A DNA stretch of 49,644 nucleotides from Streptomyces calvus (GCF_006782915.1 NZ_VCNP01000053.1:1-49644), one strand, 5' to 3'. Shown: positions 24,839 to 37,563, counted from the first letter of the stretch. Numbers and translations are program-made. Notes: generated from the letters alone by a model not told the origin.

Positions 24839-26227
24839 TCATCCTCCCGGTGGCGGTGGTTGTGCGGCTTCCAGGAGTCCGGCGAGTTCCACCAGGTCGG
24901 TGCCGGTGAGCCGGGGCAGGACGCAGCCGGGGAGCGTGCGGCAGCTCTCCCGCCAGGACTCCGGGATCGCCGCCGCACCGCCCAGCGCGCCGGTGAGGGC
25001 GCCGACGAGCGCCGGGGCGGAGTCCGCCACCCGGGACAGACAGGCCGCCGCGGGCACCGCCTCCGCGATCCGGCCGCCGGCGGCGGTTGCCAGGGCCAGG
25101 GCGACCGGCACGGTCTCGGCGGCCGCGATGCCGTAGCTGTAGACGTGGTCGACGATCTGGTGCTCCAGCGGCGGCACGAGGGCGAAGGCGCTGCCGGCGT
25201 CCGCGGCGAGCCGCAGGGCGTGCCGGGCGTTGCGGCCGATCTCGGTGTCCTCGGGCAGCTCGTCGCAGGCGGCGGCCACGCAGGCGTACGGGTCCGCCCC
25301 GGCCAGCGCCAGGGCGACGGCGGCGGCCATGGCGCGGGCGCCGTGCACACCGTCGCCGTCCTGGGTGTAGCGGGCGTCGAACTCGGCGAGGTCGGCGGCG
25401 GCCCGGGGGTCGCCGGGGTGGGCCACGGCCAGGACGCAGGCCCGTACGCAGGCGGCGTCGTCGAAGTAGTGCGGATTGTCGTGACCGGTGGCGGGCGGGC
25501 GCAGTCCGGTGGCGAGGTTGCCCAGACCGGCCCGCACGGAGATGCGGGCGCGCAGCGGGAGGACGGCCGACTCGGTCTCGGGGGCGCGCTCGGTGGCCGC
25601 GGCGATCTCGGCGGCCACCGAGTTCCAGGTCAGGTCCAGGGCGGCACGGGTGCGGCGCTCCCGGCTCAGGTCGCCGAGCGCGGCGTCGTCACCGGCCCGC
25701 AGCAGCGCCTCGGCCGCGAACGCCGCCCACTCGGCGTCGTCGGAGGGGCCGAGGCACAGGGGTTCGGGGGGCTGGTTGAGGGCGATGGGGACGGGGAGGG
25801 TGGTCGTCGCGTTCTGCTCGGCGAAGGTGTCCAGTTCGCGGGTGAGGCGGCGGGTCCACTCGGGCATGCGGACGGCGCGGTGACGGGCGGCGGGCCAGCC
25901 GGCGGCGTCGCCCGCGGCCAGGCCGAGGAGGAGGCCCTCGATCTTCGTCCGCGGGGGTGCGGTGCGGGGTGCGGCGTCGGCCGTGCCGTGGGTCCGGGGC
26001 GGCGCGGGGTCGGCTCGGGCCTCGGCTGCGTCGTGGGCCGGGAACGGCGCGGGGCCGGCTTCGGCCGGGGCGGCGCCCGCGGCCCGGGAGCTTCCGTCCG
26101 CGCCGCCGTCGGGTGCGGGACGGTCGGGTGCGGGTGGTGCCGGTGCGGGTGGTTCCTGCGCGGGAGGTTCCTGCGCGGGTCGACGGCCGTCGGCGGGCGC
26201 GGGTGATGCCTCGGAGGGGGAGATCAT
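24839..26227 (-). CDS. ADP-ribosylglycohydrolase-family protein with degenerate metal site and disordered N-terminus
   Basis: 462 residues from ATG at 26227, with GGAGA upstream. Residues 1-95 are Pro/Ala-rich and clearly disordered (PPAQEPPAPAPPAPDRPAPD region). The ARH domain starts at TKIEGLLLGLAAGDAAGWPA (GDAAG 106-110). The second block reads GPSDDAEWAAF (162-168) instead of TDDT, keeping two Asp. The third block reads SRVADSAPALVGALTGAL (398-415), where GxDxDS has become SRVADS, so one metal-ligand Asp is lost. It may be inactive or a partner subunit. It overlaps the upstream paralogue by four bases. Confidence 0.85.
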   Translation of the reverse strand: MISPSEASPAPADGRRPAQEPPAQEPPAPAPPAPDRPAPDGGADGSSRAAGAAPAEAGPAPFPAHDAAEARADPAPPRTHGTADAAPRTAPPRTKIEGLLLGLAAGDAAGWPAARHRAVRMPEWTRRLTRELDTFAEQNATTTLPVPIALNQPPEPLCLGPSDDAEWAAFAAEALLRAGDDAALGDLSRERRTRAALDLTWNSVAAEIAAATERAPETESAVLPLRARISVRAGLGNLATGLRPPATGHDNPHYFDDAACVRACVLAVAHPGDPRAAADLAEFDARYTQDGDGVHGARAMAAAVALALAGADPYACVAAACDELPEDTEIGRNARHALRLAADAGSAFALVPPLEHQIVDHVYSYGIAAAETVPVALALATAAGGRIAEAVPAAACLSRVADSAPALVGALTGALGGAAAIPESWRESCRTLPGCVLPRLTGTDLVELAGLLEAAQPPPPGG

Positions 26228-27303
26228 GCCGGTGTCTCCGTCTCGTTGTCCGGTGCCAGGACGTAGCTGTCGGATGCCGGGCCGCGCGGCTCCCGCGCCC
26301 CGGTGTCCTCCGGCGGTGTCAGCAGGTCCGCGACGTCGAGGACGTGGTGGCCCGCCATCGCCGGCAGGCAGCTGCCGCGGGCCGGGGTGATGGCGTCCGC
26401 CCAGGGCCCCGGGATCGCGTCCACGCCCTGGGTCGCGCCCGCGAGCGCGCCCGCCACCGCCGCCGTGGTGTCGGCGTCGCGGCCCATGTTGACGGCCGTC
26501 AGCACCGCCTGTTCGAAGTCGCCGTCGGCCGCCGCGTACGCGCCGAAGGCGAGGGCGACCGCCTCGGGGGCCAGGTCGGTCCACGGGTAGCCGCCGATCA
26601 CCACGGCGGCGCGGACCGCGCGTTCGCCGAGGTGGGCCGCGGTGACCGCGCGGCGCAGGGAGCGCGCCGTCCAGGAGTCGTCCGGCACCACCGCCAGCGC
26701 CGCGGCCACGACCGTGACCACCGGCGCCCCGGCCATCGCCGCCGCGACACCGGCCGCGACGGCCCGGCCGCCGTGGATGCCCTCGCCGTCGTGGCTGACC
26801 GAACCGTCGATCGCCGCCAGCCGGGCCGCCTCGTCGGGGCGGCCCGCCGCGAAGACCCCGTGCGGTGCCGCCCGCATCGCCAGCCCGTCGCTCCAGGCGT
26901 GCCGGTGCTGGGCGGAGATCGGCGCGGCCAGCCCCCGGCGCAGGTTCTCCAGCGTGCCGCGCTCGCTGAAGCCCGCGCCCCGGAACGGGCCCTCGGCGCG
27001 GTCGGCGATCAGCTCGTGCCAGGCCGCCTCGACGTGCGCAGGGGTGAGCGCGGAGCCGTGCCGGGCCAGCAGCAGCCCGGAGAAGATCGCGTACTCGGTG
27101 TCGTCCGTGCCGGCCGGGCGGTCGGCCACGTAGCCGGTGATGCGGCCCCAGCGCGCGCGGATCTCGGAGGGCTTCAGGTTCTCGGCCGGGGCGCCCATCG
27201 CATCGCCGACGGCGAGGCCGAGCAGCGCGCCGCGCGCGCGTGCGCGGAGCCCGAGGGCGTCCCCGGGCGCCGGGACCGAGGGGATGCAGGCGGTGGATGC
27301 CAT
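26224..27303 (-). CDS. ADP-ribosylglycohydrolase-family protein, canonical motifs, first gene of operon
   Basis: 359 residues from ATG at 27303, preceded by GAGAGGAGAG. Intact ARH motifs: GALLGLAVGDAMGAPAEN (GDAMG 33-37), GTDDTEYAIFSGLLLARHG (TDDT 66-69), SHDGEGIHGGRAVAAGVAAAMA, and VNMGRDADTTAAVAGALAGA (GRDADT 274-279). It is about the usual length for the family. Likely catalytically active; the substrate is unknown. It opens a leftward six-gene operon and is divergent from the VIT1-type transporter across 259 bases, where two direct CACGCAAA-type repeats occur. Confidence 0.92.
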   Translation of the reverse strand: MASTACIPSVPAPGDALGLRARARGALLGLAVGDAMGAPAENLKPSEIRARWGRITGYVADRPAGTDDTEYAIFSGLLLARHGSALTPAHVEAAWHELIADRAEGPFRGAGFSERGTLENLRRGLAAPISAQHRHAWSDGLAMRAAPHGVFAAGRPDEAARLAAIDGSVSHDGEGIHGGRAVAAGVAAAMAGAPVVTVVAAALAVVPDDSWTARSLRRAVTAAHLGERAVRAAVVIGGYPWTDLAPEAVALAFGAYAAADGDFEQAVLTAVNMGRDADTTAAVAGALAGATQGVDAIPGPWADAITPARGSCLPAMAGHHVLDVADLLTPPEDTGAREPRGPASDSYVLAPDNETETPA

Positions 27304-27427
27304 ACGCGGCTCTCCTCTCAGGTGCGCCCCGAGAGGCGCGGAGCCCTTTGCGGAACTGTCCCCGGTGCGGTGTCCGGCGCAGCCTCACCGGCCCCAGCGT
27401 CACCCGGTCGACATCTGTGCAGCCATC

Positions 27428-27454
27428 CACGCAAACGAGCAGAACACGCAAAAC
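27428..27454. promoter_or_regulatory. Direct repeat in the divergent ADP-ribosylglycohydrolase/VIT1 intergenic region
   Basis: CACGCAAAC (27428-27436) and CACGCAAAAC (27445-27454) repeat with a 17-base period in an otherwise unremarkable intergenic stretch (27304-27562). This could be a regulator site for either divergent gene. No regulator gene is adjacent, so the assignment is a guess. Confidence 0.3.
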
Positions 27455-27562
27455 CGCAGGTAAGCCCAGCCTTTCCTTGCTGGCGGAGGGGAATGCAGAG
27501 GCGTACCTTGGCTGTTGTCGAAAAATGGAACCTGTCCAAAGAAGAGGTCTGGGGGAGTACGC

Positions 27563-28294
27563 ATGGCCATCATCGAGACCGAGGCGACGCTGCACGAGGC
27601 GCACCGCGACAACCACACCCACCGGGACGTGAACGGCGGCTGGCTGCGCCCCGCCGTCTTCGGAGCCATGGACGGACTGGTCTCCAACCTCGCCCTGATG
27701 ACCGGTGTCGCCGGCGGGTCGGTCAGCCAGCAGACCGTCGTCCTCAGCGGCCTGGCCGGTCTGGCCGCCGGCGCCTTCTCGATGGCGGCCGGCGAGTACA
27801 CCTCCGTCGCCTCCCAGCGGGAGCTGGTCGAGGCCGAACTCGACGTCGAGCGCCGTGAGCTGCGCCGGCACCCCAAGGACGAGGAGGCCGAGCTCGCCGC
27901 GCTCTACGAGGCCCGCGGCGTCGAGGCCCACCTGGCCCGCGAGGTCGCCCGGCAGCTGTCGCGCGACCCCGAGCAGGCCCTGGAGATCCACGCCCGCGAG
28001 GAACTCGGCATCGACCCCGGCGACCTGCCGTCGCCGACCGTGGCGGCCGTGTCCAGCTTCGGCTCCTTCGCGCTGGGCGCCCTGCTGCCCGTACTGCCGT
28101 ACCTGCTCGGCGCGAGCAGTCTGTGGCCGGCCGTGCTGCTGGCGCTGCTCGGGCTGTTCCTGTGCGGCGCGGTGGTGGCCAAGGTGACGGCGCGCAGCTG
28201 GTGGTACAGCGGCCTGCGGCAGCTCGCGCTCGGTGGCGCGGCGGCCGGTGTGACGTACGCCCTGGGCACGCTGTTCGGAACGGCCGTAGGATGA
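27563..28294 (+). CDS. VIT1/CCC1-family iron/manganese transporter
   Basis: 243 residues from ATG at 27563 with GGGGGAG upstream. Five membrane segments fit the family: the first contains LRPAVFGAMDGLVSNLALMTGVAGG, with the conserved DGxxxxxALMxG motif, then VVLSGLAGLAAGAFSMAAGEYTSVASQREL, with metal-site Met and Glu residues, a charged cytoplasmic region with a helical metal-binding domain (VEAELDVERRELRRHPKDEEAELAALY in part), then three hydrophobic helices to the end. It likely moves Fe2+ or Mn2+ out of the cytoplasm. It is followed by the gltB promoter region, not obviously part of an operon. Confidence 0.9.
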   Translation: MAIIETEATLHEAHRDNHTHRDVNGGWLRPAVFGAMDGLVSNLALMTGVAGGSVSQQTVVLSGLAGLAAGAFSMAAGEYTSVASQRELVEAELDVERRELRRHPKDEEAELAALYEARGVEAHLAREVARQLSRDPEQALEIHAREELGIDPGDLPSPTVAAVSSFGSFALGALLPVLPYLLGASSLWPAVLLALLGLFLCGAVVAKVTARSWWYSGLRQLALGGAAAGVTYALGTLFGTAVG

Positions 28295-28300
28295 GAGGGC

Positions 28301-28348
28301 TTGCACGTATGCAATGAGCCGTATAAATAATCGTTACTTGCTGGTTTC
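28301..28348 (+). promoter_or_regulatory. Putative gltB promoter with palindromic and GlnR-like sites
   Basis: TTGCACGTATGCAA (28301-28314) is an inverted repeat (TTGCA-n4-TGCAA) whose first six bases could be a -35 hexamer. An AT-rich TATAAATAAT follows at 28322-28331 and could hold the -10. Next, GTTAC-n6-GTTTC (28333-28348) reads GAAAC-n6-GTAAC on the minus strand, resembling the alternating half-sites of GlnR boxes. The assignment to GlnR is a hypothesis; only one pair of half-sites is present. Confidence 0.4.
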
Positions 28349-28665
28349 GACCGCATGGCGACCGGGCATGAGCCCCAAGCGCTGTCGGCAACGACGCCGG
28401 CGGCGTGCCCGCGGGACAGGCGAAGGAGCCAAATCCCGCCATCGGACCGCCGGACATCGATCTGTCCGGCACGGTCCCCACACCTTCCACCGACCGGCGC
28501 GAGACCCCCGTCGCGACCCAAGCGGTGTCCGCATGTTGGAACGGATTATCCCGGTTCCCGAGAACCGATCCATCATGTAACCTGCACGAAATTTCGCACT
28601 TACGCAGAGGGCCAACGTCGTCCCTCGGCACCAGCACATGCCACATGACGACGACGGGAGAGCCG
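28349..28665 (+). promoter_or_regulatory. Structured 5' leader of gltB
   Basis: This noncoding stretch, part of the 371-base gap before gltB, holds two nested structures. At 28382-28418, CTGTC/GACAG encloses ACGCC-GGC-GGCGT and a GGC/GCC pair. At 28444-28477, GGACCG plus CCGGACA pair with TGTCCGG and CGGTCC, with a six-base TCGATC loop and a two-base bulge. The order CATGAG, CGGCAAC (28386-28392), GTGCC (28405-28409) recalls SAM-I/IV riboswitch cores, but a P2 helix is missing. The frame is open through to gltB, but composition and content do not look coding. Confidence 0.4.
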
Positions 28666-33259
<4,594 letters not shown>

Positions 33260-33267
<8 letters not shown>

Positions 33268-34723
33268 CCCGAAGGGCTTCCTGAACCACGGGCGCGAGGT
33301 CGCCACGTCCCGCCCGGTCGAGGAGCGCGTCAAGGACTGGAACGAGGTCTACGTCCCCGGCTCCCTGCTGCCCATCATCAGCAAGCAGGCCAGCCGCTGC
33401 ATGGACTGCGGCATCCCGTTCTGCCACAACGGCTGCCCGCTCGGGAACCTCATCCCCGAGTGGAACGACTACGCCTACCGCGAGGACTGGTCGGCCGCGC
33501 AGGAGCGCCTGCACGCCACCAACAACTTCCCGGAGTTCACGGGCCGCCTGTGCCCCGCCCCGTGCGAGTCGGCGTGCGTGCTGGGCATCAACCAGCCGCC
33601 GGTCACCATCAAGAACGTCGAGGTCTCGATCATCGACAAGGCGTGGGAGACCGGTGACGTCGCCCCGCAGATCCCCGAGCGCCTGTCCGGCAAGACGGTC
33701 GCCGTCGTCGGCTCGGGCCCGGCCGGTCTGGCCGCCGCCCAGCAGCTGACCCGGGCCGGCCACACGGTCGCGGTGTACGAGCGCGCCGACCGCATCGGCG
33801 GCCTGCTGCGCTACGGCATCCCCGAGTTCAAGATGGAGAAGCGGCACATCAACCGCCGTATCGAGCAGATGCGCGCGGAGGGCACCAAGTTCCGCACCGG
33901 CGTGGAGATCGGCCGTGACATGCCGGCGACCGCGCTGCGCAAGCGGTACGACGCCGTGGTCCTGGCCGTCGGCGCGACGACCGCGCGCGACCTGCCGGTG
34001 CCGGGTCGCGAACTCAAGGGCATCCACCAGGCCATGGAGTACCTGCCGCTGGCCAACAAGGTGCAGGAGGGCGACTACGTCGCACCGCCGATCACCGCCG
34101 AGGGCAAGCACGTCGTCGTGATCGGCGGCGGTGACACCGGCGCCGACTGCGTGGGCACCGCCCACCGCCAGGGCGCGGCCTCCGTCACGCAGCTGGAGAT
34201 CATGCCCCGCCCGAACGACGAGCGGAACCCCCTCTCCCAGCCGTGGCCGACCTTCCCGATGCTCTACAAGGTCACCAGCGCCCACGAGGAGGGCGGCGAG
34301 CGGGTCTACTCCGTCTCCACCACCCACTTCGAGGGCGACGAGGACGGCAACGTCCAGTGGCTGCACCTGACCGAGGTCGAGTTCGTCGACGGCAGGCTGA
34401 CCCCGAAGCCGGGCACCGAGCGCAAGATCCCGGCCCAGCTGGTCACGCTCGCCATGGGCTTCACCGGCACCGACCGGGAGAACGGACTGGTCGAGCAGTT
34501 CGGCCTGGAACTGGACGAGCGCGGTAACATCGCTCGCGACGCCGACTTCCAGACCAACGTGCCGGGCGTGTTCGTCGCCGGTGACGCCGGCCGCGGACAG
34601 TCGCTGATCGTGTGGGCGATCGCCGAGGGCCGCTCGGCCGCCCGCGGCTGCGACCGCTTCCTCACCGGAGCGAGCGAGCTGCCGGCGCCGATCCGTCCGA
34701 CGGACCGCGCACTGGCGGTCTGA
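33260..34723 (+). CDS. gltD: Glutamate synthase small subunit
   Basis: 487 residues. It feeds electrons from NAD(P)H through FAD and two 4Fe-4S clusters to GltB. The N-terminal cluster cysteines are C47, C50, C55 and C59 (CMDCGIPFCHNGC) and C98, C102 and C106 (CPAPCESAC). FAD binding is at VAVVGSGPAGLAAAQQL (GSGPAG 151-156), NADPH binding at HVVVIGGGDTGADCVGTA, and a second FAD contact at TNVPGVFVAGDAGRGQSL. ATG at 33260 lies inside the end of gltB, giving translational coupling. A long hairpin at 34804-34847 follows. Confidence 0.96.
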
Positions 34724-34803
34724 CGGCCGGCACGGCTCGGCTCACAAGGTGACCTGACGGTCCCTCATATGCGTCCCGTACAAAGGCGTACGGAACACCT
34801 GGT

Positions 34804-34847
34804 GGCGCCTGCCCGCCTGTCCCCGACCGGACGACTGGGCAGGCGCC
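34804..34847. terminator. Hairpin between gltD and the chitosanase gene
   Basis: GGCGCCTGCCC (34804-34814) pairs with GGGCAGGCGCC (34837-34847) across a 22-base loop, between two convergent genes. Confidence 0.65.
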
Positions 34848-34855
34848 GCCGCATG

Positions 34856-35755
34856 TCACGGCAGCCGGTGGCGCTCCCCGTACATCTCCCACACCAGCGG
34901 TGTGTCCAGGTCCAGGTTCCCGGCCCGCAGGAAGCGCCGCTGCGCGGTGTCGACGCGGGAGGTGTCGCCGTCCGGACGGCGGGACAGCATGGTCGCGCGG
35001 TGAACGTCGAGGAAGGCGTCCAGGTAGGTCTCCTCGGCGCCGCCCTCGGCGGGGGTGTCCGCCCGTTCCATGGCGCGTTCGCGCAGGCCGTAGAAGCCGT
35101 CCGGGTCGGTGTCGGGACCGTGGAGGACCATCGCGTCGAAGTAGACGAGCTGGCCCAGCGTGCCGAGGCCGTCCAGCTTGGCGAGGCGGACCGCGGGATC
35201 GAAGTAGACGCGGTCGCGCTCCGCCTCCTGCGCCGCGCGGAACGCCGGCACCCGCGCCTCGACCGCCCACGCGGCCGTGAACCCGGGGTCCAGCCCCTCG
35301 TGCGAGTCGGAGCCGTCGACCGTGCGCAGGGCGGGCAGGTACGGCGCCAGCGCGTTGCCGGGACGGTCCTCGGTGTAGCGGCCGACCAGGGTGAGCAGGT
35401 CGTGGGTGCCGGTGCAGAAGCCGATGATGCCGGCCGTGTAGCCGCAGCCGTCGCCGCGGTCCTCGACGACGCCGTAGGTGCTGCGCCAGTCGGTGGTGGA
35501 GTGCTCGGCGCTCGCCACCACCGCCAGGGCCAGTTCCTTCTTCCGCGGGTCGGCCAGACCCGGCGGCAGGGCGGCGATCAGCGCGTCGTCCTGCTCGCGT
35601 TCCCGCTCCGCGCGGTCCTTGGCCTCCTCGGGCGCCGACCGGGCGGTGGCGGTGGACGGCGCGGCCGGCGGGCCGTCCGGGTCCTGCGGAAGCGCCAGGT
35701 ACACGCCGGCGGCGACCAGGGGAAGGAGGGAGAGGAACACCGCGGAACGTCTCAC
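34856..35755 (-). CDS. GH46 chitosanase, exported or membrane-anchored
   Basis: 299 residues from GTG at 35755. A hydrophobic N-terminus (RRSAVFLSLLPLVAAGVYLAL) with no clear lipobox is a signal peptide or uncleaved anchor, followed by an Ala/Pro and charged linker. The GH46 domain starts near residue 58: LALAVVASAEHSTTDW has the catalytic acid Glu84, and EDRGDGCGYTAGIIGFCTGTHDLL has Asp102, 18 residues on, the same spacing as Glu22/Asp40 in the Streptomyces N174 enzyme. It hydrolyses beta-1,4-linked glucosamine polymers. The GTG overlaps the rhomboid stop by four bases, with GGAGG upstream inside that gene. Confidence 0.9.
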   Translation of the reverse strand: MRRSAVFLSLLPLVAAGVYLALPQDPDGPPAAPSTATARSAPEEAKDRAEREREQDDALIAALPPGLADPRKKELALAVVASAEHSTTDWRSTYGVVEDRGDGCGYTAGIIGFCTGTHDLLTLVGRYTEDRPGNALAPYLPALRTVDGSDSHEGLDPGFTAAWAVEARVPAFRAAQEAERDRVYFDPAVRLAKLDGLGTLGQLVYFDAMVLHGPDTDPDGFYGLRERAMERADTPAEGGAEETYLDAFLDVHRATMLSRRPDGDTSRVDTAQRRFLRAGNLDLDTPLVWEMYGERHRLP

Positions 35756-36678
35756 TGGGGCAAGCCTCCACCCGTCAGCCCGGACACCTTGACCACGGCG
35801 GCCGCCGTCAGCACGGCCACCAGGAGCAGGCAGGCGCCCACCTGGACCACGGCCCGGCGCCCGTCCCGGGGAGCGTACGCGAACGCCAGCGACACCGCGC
35901 CGCCCGCCAGCAGCCCGCCGAGGTGGCCCTCCCAGGAGGTGACGAGCGCGGAGAGCACCAGCCACAGCAGCAGCCCGGTCATGAACCGGTTGACCTGGCC
36001 CATGTGCAGCCCGACCCGCCGGGCCAAGACGTAGTACGCGGCGCCGACCCCGAAGATCGCGCCGGACGCGCCGACGACGGCGTCCTGCGGCGCGATCAGC
36101 AGCACCAGCACCGAACCGCCCAGCGCCGACAGCAGGTACAGGACGAGGAAGTGCACCCGGCCCAGCATCGGCTCCACCAGCCGGCCCAGGTTCCACAGCG
36201 CCACCATGTTCATCACGACGTGGAAGACGCCGAACGTCCCCTCCGTCGGCGGCAGATGCAGGAACGCGCCGGTCAGCAGCCGGTACCACTCGCCGCCCAC
36301 CAGCCCTTCCGGCGTGTAGCCGGCCGGGTACGGGTCGGCCCACAGGTAGTGGCCTCCGTCCGGCCCGGTCAGCCCAGCGCCGACCATCGCGAACCGGTCC
36401 ACGATCTCCGGCCGCACCAACTCCGCCACGTACACGAGCACGTTGACGACGATCAGCACGTACGTCACCACGGGCACCGCCGACACCCGGCCGCCCACCA
36501 CCGTGCGGGCCTGCCGCACCGACCGCGCGCCCTCCCGCACGCACTCGGGGCACTGGTGGCCGACGGCCGCCTCCCGCATGCAGTCCGGGCAGATGTACCG
36601 CTCGCAGCGCGTGCAGCGGACGTGACACTCCACCTTGGGATGGCGGTAGCAGGTGGTGACGGTGGACTCGGAATCCAC
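35752..36678 (-). CDS. Rhomboid intramembrane serine protease with N-terminal zinc finger
   Basis: 308 residues from GTG at 36678 with GAGGAG upstream. Residues 10-46 form a B-box-like zinc finger: CYRHP, CHVRCTRC, CPDCMREAAVGHQCPEC. Six or more membrane helices follow. Catalytic features: HVVMN (H153, N157) in the second core helix, GASGAIFG with nucleophile Ser205, and GHLGGLLAG with catalytic His252. Rhomboids cut substrates within or close to membrane helices. It is translationally coupled to the chitosanase gene, whose product has an N-terminal hydrophobic segment, which makes that protein a candidate substrate (inference). Confidence 0.93.
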   Translation of the reverse strand: MDSESTVTTCYRHPKVECHVRCTRCERYICPDCMREAAVGHQCPECVREGARSVRQARTVVGGRVSAVPVVTYVLIVVNVLVYVAELVRPEIVDRFAMVGAGLTGPDGGHYLWADPYPAGYTPEGLVGGEWYRLLTGAFLHLPPTEGTFGVFHVVMNMVALWNLGRLVEPMLGRVHFLVLYLLSALGGSVLVLLIAPQDAVVGASGAIFGVGAAYYVLARRVGLHMGQVNRFMTGLLLWLVLSALVTSWEGHLGGLLAGGAVSLAFAYAPRDGRRAVVQVGACLLLVAVLTAAAVVKVSGLTGGGLPQ

Positions 36679-36823
36679 GGGCCGGCTCCTCGGGAGGGAC
36701 GGGTACGGAAAGAGAGCCGGTGGGGACGGCGGCGAACAAAATAGCGAACGCCGGTGACGGGCGGCGGAGGCGGGGTGAGGGTGCCGTACGCTCGGGCCAG
36801 TGACGTGACCGAGGGGGAGCCGC

Positions 36824-37543
36824 ATGGCCGCGATCAGCCTGAGCAAGATCGAACAAACCGCGCCCGCGCTGGTCAGCCTGTACAAGACGGCCGGGGTGTC
36901 GCTGGCCGGGCACGGGCTGGACGGGCTGCGCGCCGCGGTCTACCTGGTGGTCGACTACTCCGGCTCGATGAAGCCGTACTACAAGGACGGCAGCGTCCAG
37001 GCGCTCGCCGACCGGGTGCTGGGACTGTCCGCGCACCTCGACGACGACGGCACCGTCCCGGTGGTGTTCTTCTCCACCGACGTCGACGCCGTCACCGAGA
37101 TCGCCCTCACCGACCACCAGGGGCGCGTGGAGCGGATCGTGGCGGGCCTCGGCCACATGGGGAAGACCAGCTACCACCTGGCGATGGACGCGGTCATCGA
37201 CCACTACCTGGACAGCGGATCGACCGAGCCCGCGCTGGTGGTCTTCCAGACCGACGGCGGGCCGATCAACAAGCTCGCCGCGGAGAAGTACCTGTGCAAG
37301 GCCGCCCGGCTGCCGCTGTTCTGGCAGTTCATCGGCTTCGGCGACCCGCACAGCAAGCAGTTCGACTACCTGCGCCGGCTCGACGACCTCGCCGTCCCGG
37401 CCAAGCGGCCCGTCGACAACGCGGGCTTCTTCCACGCCGGCGAGGACCCGCGTGGCGTCGCGGACAGCGAACTGTACGACCGCCTGGTGCGGGAGTTCCC
37501 CACCTGGCTGGCGGCGGCGCGCGCGAAGGGCATCGTGCGGTAG
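36824..37543 (+). CDS. VWA-domain protein (TerF-like)
   Basis: 239 residues from ATG at 36824, preceded by GAGGGGGAG. Residues 1-35 form a helical cap (SLSKIEQTAPALVSLYKTAGVSL), then a von Willebrand A domain with an intact MIDAS: DYSGSM (Asp44, Ser46, Ser48), the GKTSYHLAMD threonine and FQTDGGPIN aspartate. The N-terminal cap and the domain style resemble the VWA part of tellurium-resistance TerF-like proteins. No TerD genes are nearby. It could bind metal ions and partner proteins in a stress complex; the role is unknown. Confidence 0.85.
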   Translation: MAAISLSKIEQTAPALVSLYKTAGVSLAGHGLDGLRAAVYLVVDYSGSMKPYYKDGSVQALADRVLGLSAHLDDDGTVPVVFFSTDVDAVTEIALTDHQGRVERIVAGLGHMGKTSYHLAMDAVIDHYLDSGSTEPALVVFQTDGGPINKLAAEKYLCKAARLPLFWQFIGFGDPHSKQFDYLRRLDDLAVPAKRPVDNAGFFHAGEDPRGVADSELYDRLVREFPTWLAAARAKGIVR

Positions 37544-37563
37544 CGCGCCGACCCTCCCGTGTC

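Noticed and set aside
28366..28430. Firm call of a SAM-I/IV riboswitch in the gltB leader
   Set aside because: Only short core-like segments match; the P2 helix and a clear P1 closing stem are missing, and gltB is not a usual SAM-regulated gene.
28405..28665. In-frame upstream extension of gltB (87 codons)
   Set aside because: The composition differs from neighbouring coding sequence, it contains the strong leader hairpin, and the glutaminase propeptide already starts at 28666 with a ribosome-binding site.
36735..36775. GCGAAC direct repeat between the rhomboid and VWA genes
   Set aside because: Two short copies in a GC-rich gap are too weak to call a regulatory site.
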